In this document: piece after piece, positions 20,085 through 25,569 of the stretch
How positions within the stretch are numbered: position 1 is the stretch's first letter
How the letters are laid out: each line of letters begins with the position of its first letter
Virus record (IMG/VR): IMGVR_UViG_3300010149_000153
Coordinates: 1 to 25,569 of that record
Source of the DNA: a virus
Reading direction: 5' to 3' (one strand)
Length of the DNA: 25,569 nucleotides
Position numbers and translations under genes: made by a program
The notes under the pieces: generated by a model
Told to the model about the DNA's origin: nothing
Seen by the model: the letters and a program-made list of their open reading frames with translations, nothing else
Databases searched by the model: none

Positions 20085-23000
20085 TCATTTCACCACGTAC
20101 TTACGGCTCTTGCTTGAACCGAGGGGTACACCCCTTTTGTTATTATCCCGAACACCTATGCTTCCAAGGCCGTTTTTGTGTTTTGCACCTATCACAAAAC
20201 CTGTATTATTTGTGTTCCTCACAGATAGTCGATGAACTGCAACGATTTGAATAGATGTGGACATCGATATGTTTTTGATGTCTTTTTCATCTGCTGATGA
20301 ACTGTTCAATCCACTGACCACAACAGATTCTGTACGAAGATCTGCGAGTATTCCTTCGATACCTTTCTCATACTGTGCAATCACAAGATTTGTTTTACCA
20401 GTGGAATGAGTATGCTCTGCTTCAAACACAGCAAACTTTCCGACAACTCCGTGAGTTGGAAGATTCACTGAAATAAGATCACCTGCTGAAACCGATGTGG
20501 CATTCATTAAACCTCTTATTCGTATCATCGGCGCACCATTTTCAACACGGGAGAGCAAAGCCTTTGCGATGGATCTTGCTTCCTTCACTGTCTTCAAACC
20601 AGGTATCTGTTGACGCAATGTCTTGACCAAACCTTCTTCTCCGTTAGCCGCAGATTCCCTAATTCGTTCACTGTCTTGAATACGAACAAACACAATCTCA
20701 TTTCCAGAAATCACATCCCCTACGATCACAATTTCGTTTGGTGAATCGAACAAACGACTAACGATGATGTCTTCGGCTCCATTTTCCACACCTAAACTCA
20801 AACCTGTATCGTCAAACACCTTGTCGGAATAAACAAGTTGACCTGCTCGGTAATTGATTATTTGACGATTATCGATTTGAGAGAGATTTCGGATCACATC
20901 CATAGTGTTCAAACCTCTTGCATCTCTCGATACAAATATGTCACTGTGTTGATTTCGCTCTTTCAATATCGGATGAGAGTCTGTGTTTTTGTTGATTTTG
21001 TTGCCAACTGATACCTGATCTGGTTTTGCTAATCGAATACCGGCAAAGTCGCCTCCAGCGTCATTCAATAATCTCATTGCTGCATCGGTGCTTCTCATAC
21101 CTATGTTTCCTAACTGAACTCCTCGAAGGTTGGAAATATCGATGCCAGAATCTTTCAAATTCTTTTCGCTTAGGTCATTAAAGGACATGTAGTCGGTGTC
21201 TAAATCGTTTTTGACACTGGCAACCGTCCACTTGTTTCTGTTGCCATCGATAACATGCGGAGGGAATTGAGATTCATTGATATTTAGTCCATCATGTTTG
21301 ATCCTTTGAGTTTCACCCTTTGATTGAATGACGCCCCGATCCTTACCGTTGGTTAAGGAGAATGAATTTTGTTGAGCCATGACGAAATCGGACGGTTCGT
21401 AATGCAGTAATCCTTGGAATGAGAGCGTTGTTTTTTCCACTGTATTCTTCTCTCGATTGTAAAACGGCCATGTGTGTCTTTGGATTTTTGATACAACAAC
21501 TGCATTGTCGATGAAAGAAGGTGCAACCACCTGTTTCCTCACCGTACTTCTTGCATCAAAGAGAGTCCCCACCTCAGTTAAGGACGAAACATCTGTGTAA
21601 TACCAAGTCATGCCAACATAATCGGATACAGTTGCCCCAGTTAGATCTGCCAAGGTTCCTGACGAGATCGTGATGTCATCGCCTTCTATGGATGAGTAAG
21701 TCAAAACGCCCGAATGGTTTAACGCAAATATCTTGCCGCCCCCTTTTGGAAGAACAGACGCATCATCCAAGGAATATACATTAGCCCCTTTGTTAGTCAT
21801 CACCTTCACCCTCGGATACAAGCGGAGAGCATCTTGTGATTGACTGATTTCTCCATCCTTTGAATGTATGGCGTGATCGCCCATTATGCCCTTTGAGGTG
21901 TCGTAAAGCGTTTCCGATTGGCTGATTTTGCCGCCTCCTCCAACGTGGGATGACTGAGAATACCGTGGCTCTATGGATGGTTGCATGATCTCATCGTTTG
22001 ATATTCGATGAGCGTCGGATTTTGCAAATTGAAGCATATTAGCACTTGGAATTAAATGCCAAACAACATCAAATTCATTGAAATCTGGGTACGAAATCTC
22101 AAACGAACCTTCTGCCGAAGTGATTGGTTCAACCTCTCCCAAATCTCGATCCGCATTCATTTCAAAGATTCCATACCTCTTGTCTCTCGTAAAAATTTGA
22201 GATCCGTATTTATCGTATGTTCCTGATAGGGATGCTCTTGGACCCAAAACAAAACCATCTTGTAAAAGATCGGAAGCAAAAGCAAACAATTTCAGTGGTC
22301 GAACTGGTCGAACAATATAGTCAACATATTTGCGAACTGGATGTGAAGCAACAGCCTTTCCAGTGTTTGAATCAACTTGAGATTTCATAGTGTCTTCGCC
22401 ATTGCGTGAGATGTATGTTTTTCGCAAAATATACACTCCTCCCCACGCTGGAAGATCGGCGGAACCTCTGACAGCCCATGCATCCAAAGCATGTGTCTTG
22501 TGATCCATTCGTACAGAATCCCCAGTTAGAACTATTGCTCCTTTTGAAGCATTTGAATCGGGACTCCAAGTTGGCTTAGTGGTGAAGTCTTTTTCAGCCG
22601 TTGCAGTTCCTGCACCATCGACTGTGAAGCCTTCTAACTGCAATTGAGATTTGATCTGGTGCGATGGCAAGACAGGGAAGTGGTATCCAAGCATTAAATC
22701 GGAATGCAAAGAAACAGACCTTGTTCCAACCACTCCGTATTGGACCTTCTTATTTTCTATTCTTTCACTTTCAACTTCCATGACCAAACCAAGACGAGGT
22801 TCTGCCCTCGATTGAATTTGTCTTATATCGGAGATTTCTGAGGTCAGCAGCGGCATGGCTTCGTTCACTGTCAATGAAGAACCCGAAATTTGACTTTGAC
22901 CGTTTGGAGGATACGAATATGTACCCAACGTCTTTGTTATCGGCCTCATATTGGTGTGTAACGCATTTCCACGAAGGTGATAAAATTGAGATCCAGTGAC

Positions 23001-25569
23001 GAAATCTGTTGTTTGAGCAATTTTAGCACTTGGCGACAGCGTTTGATCATAGGACGCAGATCCTGTCCATTGTTGCAAGTCAATCCATGGATCCGTCCCC
23101 TTGTTCAACGGTTTTGTGTTAAGATCATAATACAAAGCAGGGTGAGGCGAAGCAGTTGCCGTGAATTTTTTGTCATATTTTCGTGACAAGTAGGACTCAA
23201 CCTCTTTGATTTCATCTGTGGTTAATGCTCTTGGATAAAGGATGATCTCAGCGATTTGTCCTTGAAGGAAATAGGGACTTGGAACATTCGCAATTGAGGT
23301 TTGACCCGCCGTCATCCGCCAAAAGGCATTGGTTGCTGTTGCTTCTTGACATCCATTGACTCGAAGGGTTTGAGCGGCAGTAGCCCCTGCGCCATCTCCT
23401 CCACTCATCACGCAAGCAACGACATCAGGTATTCCAACATTCATTCGATTCTCAACAGAAGAAGTGTAAAGTTGCCCCCATCCTGTGTTTTGACCCCACC
23501 AAAATCCCCATTGATCGGTCCCTGACCACTTGGCGTAAAGGTTGAATCCTTGACGACTCGGAGATCCGACAGGTGCGCGTCGAGAAGAGATAATTCCTTG
23601 ATATGAGTTATCATCTGTATCCGAACACGCTACTGCAAAGAGAGTAAATTGAGCAGTATTCAATGACTCCAAATACCCCGCCGCCGATAGCAATTTATCG
23701 TTTCCATCACAATCAACTACGGGCATATTGTTGAAGTTAGCATTGCTTTTGACAAATGTGGGTTGTGCGGAAGCGGTTGCTTGAACAAATTCGATGTCAT
23801 TTCCAGATGAATCAATCCAAGAGGTGATTGCATCTCCGTCTTGAAGATCGAGGGCATCCGCTTTCAGCCAAAGACTGGCTCCTGATATTGGCAGTTCGGT
23901 TGGGCGTGTATCATCCAACTCGTAATCCCATCCACCTGATGCCATAACATGAGGGGAAAGCATACCGTTTTGCGTGATGCCAACTCTGTTCCCAATACCA
24001 ATTTTTTCATTTGGACTTAGCAATTCATTGCTTTGACGAATGTTTCTTTCGTCCTTCATAGCCTCAACTGTGAAATCATTTGCTACGAAACCAACAGGAA
24101 CAGATCGTTCAATTCCTAAAGTGGTTCCGTAATTCCCCCAATCAATTCCATCCGAAATTGAGAACGGAGATGCAAGGTCTTGAACAGAGTCATGTATGCC
24201 TCCGTCGAACCTGCCACTGTTTAACATCGCTTGGGAATTTCCTGCATCTGCCTCATTCGGATCTCCTGCAAGCATATTCAAGGCATCGGATCCGGTTCGG
24301 AAGCCCCATGATCGCACAGGCAAGCGGCGACTAACATCAATCGCAACGCAAGGTTGGAACGTGAAGAATTGCTTGTTGAAGTCTTCATTGTCTGTATCCT
24401 TGTCAATGCCCATGACAACACCGATTTCTTTAGTGGGATCTATGCCATCTCCAATACCTTCTCCTCTCGAAAATCGATTTCCGTTTGAATTCTCACTTCT
24501 TAGTCGCAGAGTCCCACTTGCCTCACGAATTGTGGAATGACCCATCCGTACAGCCCCTGCACCTCGAAGTCCTTCGATATTTCCATGACCACTTGCATTT
24601 AATCCATTGAATCCCCAATTTTGTAGCCATTGAGCAATGTAAAGGCGTTCAAAAGCCGAACTCTTCAATGGTTGAGCATCTGTTGTTGGGTGCGATGCAT
24701 TTCTTAAGAACAAACCATTTACAGCAGGGTAATCTCTTGATCGAGGCATCCCTGCTTCACGGTATCGGAACATCAAGAAATGTTCTCTGCTTGTGCCAAA
24801 TAATGAAGGGTGGCTATATTCTGCAAGCCAGTTACATAGGAAAGCATCTGGTTTGGCTCCGCTGAACGTGTCGGCGTCTTTGATTAAACCGTGATCTGCG
24901 TCACTTGGTTTATTGAAAGATGTGCTTGGAACAGTGTTGCTGAGGCTGACCGGCGCAGCATTCATGTTCAACAGTTCTGGATCGTGGGCGAACAATGGTG
25001 GAACTGTTGCCAATTCAGTCGCTACACGTGGACGGATAACCCCTTCTGCAAAACCTCGAACAAACCAATTTCCTGTGCTATCTGCGCTTAATTTGCGAAT
25101 TGGTTCTAAACGCCCACCCATGCCTAAATACTGATTTAGCATAAATCCATTGATCATGAACTCATTCGCAGTACCAAATCGATTATTTTCGGTCAGTGTT
25201 CCGCCCTGAACAGTCAAGCGTGTTGCAGACTTTGATCCTGATAATGATGCAGAAGCAAGAGCGAACTCAACTGATTGGCTTATGCCCTCTGCCTTGGTGT
25301 GTTCCTGACCTGGTGCGAAGAGATAATCCAAACAATTGCGGTGATTAACAGAGGTGTATGAACCGTCAACATCCGGCAATCTCATACCTTTCAACTCACT
25401 CAATGGTATCCCATCACCTGCAAACGATCCTGTCGCATAAGAAGAACTCACTTTTGCTTCCAGCGTATCCAACTCAAAAACAGTTGCAGAATTTGTGTTG
25501 TCTCCGCTGCCAAACCCATGGTGTTTGTATTCAGTTTCTCCCTCAAACATCAGTGAATAAGCAGATCCA
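20085..25569 (-). CDS. Giant tail/baseplate protein with LamG-like domain, 5' end cut off
   Basis: At least 1,828 codons are in the window and the frame stays open to the right edge, so the protein probably begins outside; ATG 25550 is only an internal possibility. Counting from that ATG, residues about 548-797 form a concanavalin A/LamG-like lectin domain (SGASLWLKADALDLQDG, ...GQIAEIILYPRALTTDEI). Residues about 1600-1740 (EARSIAKALLSRV, GDLISVNLPTHGVVGKFAVF, EAEHTHSTGKTNLVIAQYEK) recall tail-hub proteins such as gp27/late control D. The rest is beta-rich and Gly/Ser/Asp-rich without recognised family. It probably sits at the tail tip and binds a host surface glycan. It heads the late operon part seen here. 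Confidence 0.75.
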   Translation of the reverse strand, partial: GSAYSLMFEGETEYKHHGFGSGDNTNSATVFELDTLEAKVSSSYATGSFAGDGIPLSELKGMRLPDVDGSYTSVNHRNCLDYLFAPGQEHTKAEGISQSVEFALASASLSGSKSATRLTVQGGTLTENNRFGTANEFMINGFMLNQYLGMGGRLEPIRKLSADSTGNWFVRGFAEGVIRPRVATELATVPPLFAHDPELLNMNAAPVSLSNTVPSTSFNKPSDADHGLIKDADTFSGAKPDAFLCNWLAEYSHPSLFGTSREHFLMFRYREAGMPRSRDYPAVNGLFLRNASHPTTDAQPLKSSAFERLYIAQWLQNWGFNGLNASGHGNIEGLRGAGAVRMGHSTIREASGTLRLRSENSNGNRFSRGEGIGDGIDPTKEIGVVMGIDKDTDNEDFNKQFFTFQPCVAIDVSRRLPVRSWGFRTGSDALNMLAGDPNEADAGNSQAMLNSGRFDGGIHDSVQDLASPFSISDGIDWGNYGTTLGIERSVPVGFVANDFTVEAMKDERNIRQSNELLSPNEKIGIGNRVGITQNGMLSPHVMASGGWDYELDDTRPTELPISGASLWLKADALDLQDGDAITSWIDSSGNDIEFVQATASAQPTFVKSNANFNNMPVVDCDGNDKLLSAAGYLESLNTAQFTLFAVACSDTDDNSYQGIISSRRAPVGSPSRQGFNLYAKWSGTDQWGFWWGQNTGWGQLYTSSVENRMNVGIPDVVACVMSGGDGAGATAAQTLRVNGCQEATATNAFWRMTAGQTSIANVPSPYFLQGQIAEIILYPRALTTDEIKEVESYLSRKYDKKFTATASPHPALYYDLNTKPLNKGTDPWIDLQQWTGSASYDQTLSPSAKIAQTTDFVTGSQFYHLRGNALHTNMRPITKTLGTYSYPPNGQSQISGSSLTVNEAMPLLTSEISDIRQIQSRAEPRLGLVMEVESERIENKKVQYGVVGTRSVSLHSDLMLGYHFPVLPSHQIKSQLQLEGFTVDGAGTATAEKDFTTKPTWSPDSNASKGAIVLTGDSVRMDHKTHALDAWAVRGSADLPAWGGVYILRKTYISRNGEDTMKSQVDSNTGKAVASHPVRKYVDYIVRPVRPLKLFAFASDLLQDGFVLGPRASLSGTYDKYGSQIFTRDKRYGIFEMNADRDLGEVEPITSAEGSFEISYPDFNEFDVVWHLIPSANMLQFAKSDAHRISNDEIMQPSIEPRYSQSSHVGGGGKISQSETLYDTSKGIMGDHAIHSKDGEISQSQDALRLYPRVKVMTNKGANVYSLDDASVLPKGGGKIFALNHSGVLTYSSIEGDDITISSGTLADLTGATVSDYVGMTWYYTDVSSLTEVGTLFDARSTVRKQVVAPSFIDNAVVVSKIQRHTWPFYNREKNTVEKTTLSFQGLLHYEPSDFVMAQQNSFSLTNGKDRGVIQSKGETQRIKHDGLNINESQFPPHVIDGNRNKWTVASVKNDLDTDYMSFNDLSEKNLKDSGIDISNLRGVQLGNIGMRSTDAAMRLLNDAGGDFAGIRLAKPDQVSVGNKINKNTDSHPILKERNQHSDIFVSRDARGLNTMDVIRNLSQIDNRQIINYRAGQLVYSDKVFDDTGLSLGVENGAEDIIVSRLFDSPNEIVIVGDVISGNEIVFVRIQDSERIRESAANGEEGLVKTLRQQIPGLKTVKEARSIAKALLSRVENGAPMIRIRGLMNATSVSAGDLISVNLPTHGVVGKFAVFEAEHTHSTGKTNLVIAQYEKGIEGILADLRTESVVVSGLNSSSADEKDIKNISMSTSIQIVAVHRLSVRNTNNTGFVIGAKHKNGLGSIGVRDNNKRGVPLGSSKSRKYVVK

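Noticed and set aside
24196-24540. + strand frames opposite the giant tail gene
   Set aside because: They are antisense to a clear structural gene with a continuous frame and have no supporting signal.
1-25569. tRNA genes, rRNA, insertion sequences, strong terminators or long direct repeats
   Set aside because: None was recognised by eye; spacers are too short to hold them and no transposase-like protein is encoded.

Overview
The window reads as a piece of a tailed double-stranded DNA virus genome, most likely infecting an archaeon and plausibly a marine euryarchaeote. The evidence for a virus is gene packing with almost no spacers, many tiny overlapping genes, two opposed gene blocks, and a very long tail or baseplate protein carrying a lectin-like domain. 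The evidence for an archaeal host is a fused PriS/PriL-type primase with an iron-sulfur tail, an XPF/ERCC4-type nuclease with helix-hairpin-helix, an OB-fold RPA-like protein candidate and a protein built like an archaeal ATP-dependent DNA ligase. The host is an inference. No rRNA, tRNA, CRISPR array, integrase, terminase, portal, capsid or DNA polymerase gene was seen.

Left block, + strand, 1-5306. About a dozen small genes run head to tail, mostly without known function. Several are zinc-ribbon proteins (paired CxxC knuckles). In the middle is a 488-residue protein with the layout of an ATP-dependent DNA ligase in which the catalytic lysine motif seems to be lost. A small membrane protein candidate overlaps its end.

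Replication, recombination and modification block, + strand, 5303-15954. In order: a probable OB-fold ssDNA-binding protein, a Sak4/RecA-like ATPase, a small unknown, a PAPS-reductase-family protein, a Cas4/RecB-like nuclease with a four-cysteine cluster, a C5-cytosine methyltransferase (with a long second reading frame inside it), a primase, two small proteins, an ERCC4 nuclease, a P-loop helicase-like ATPase and a divergent RNase H-fold exonuclease-like protein. Together they would cover priming, unwinding, strand annealing or recombination, branch processing and DNA modification.

Late block, - strand, 25569-15912, transcribed right to left toward the first block. It starts with a structural protein of over 1,800 residues (cut by the window edge; a LamG-like domain in the middle, a tail-hub-like region near its C-terminus). 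Next come a small probable structural protein, several small lysine-rich proteins sharing an N-terminal 'AWE.MK' tag, a probable structural protein of 378 residues, a zinc ribbon, and finally a second cytosine methyltransferase of the phage 'ENP' type. The two blocks meet tail to tail with a 43-base overlap.

A recurrent feature is the placing of stop codons inside or right beside Shine-Dalgarno sequences. Genes end either in GAGGAGGAATGA (giving Glu-Glu-Glu C-termini) or in GGTGA, with the next start a few bases on. No gene-free stretch exceeds about 50 bases.
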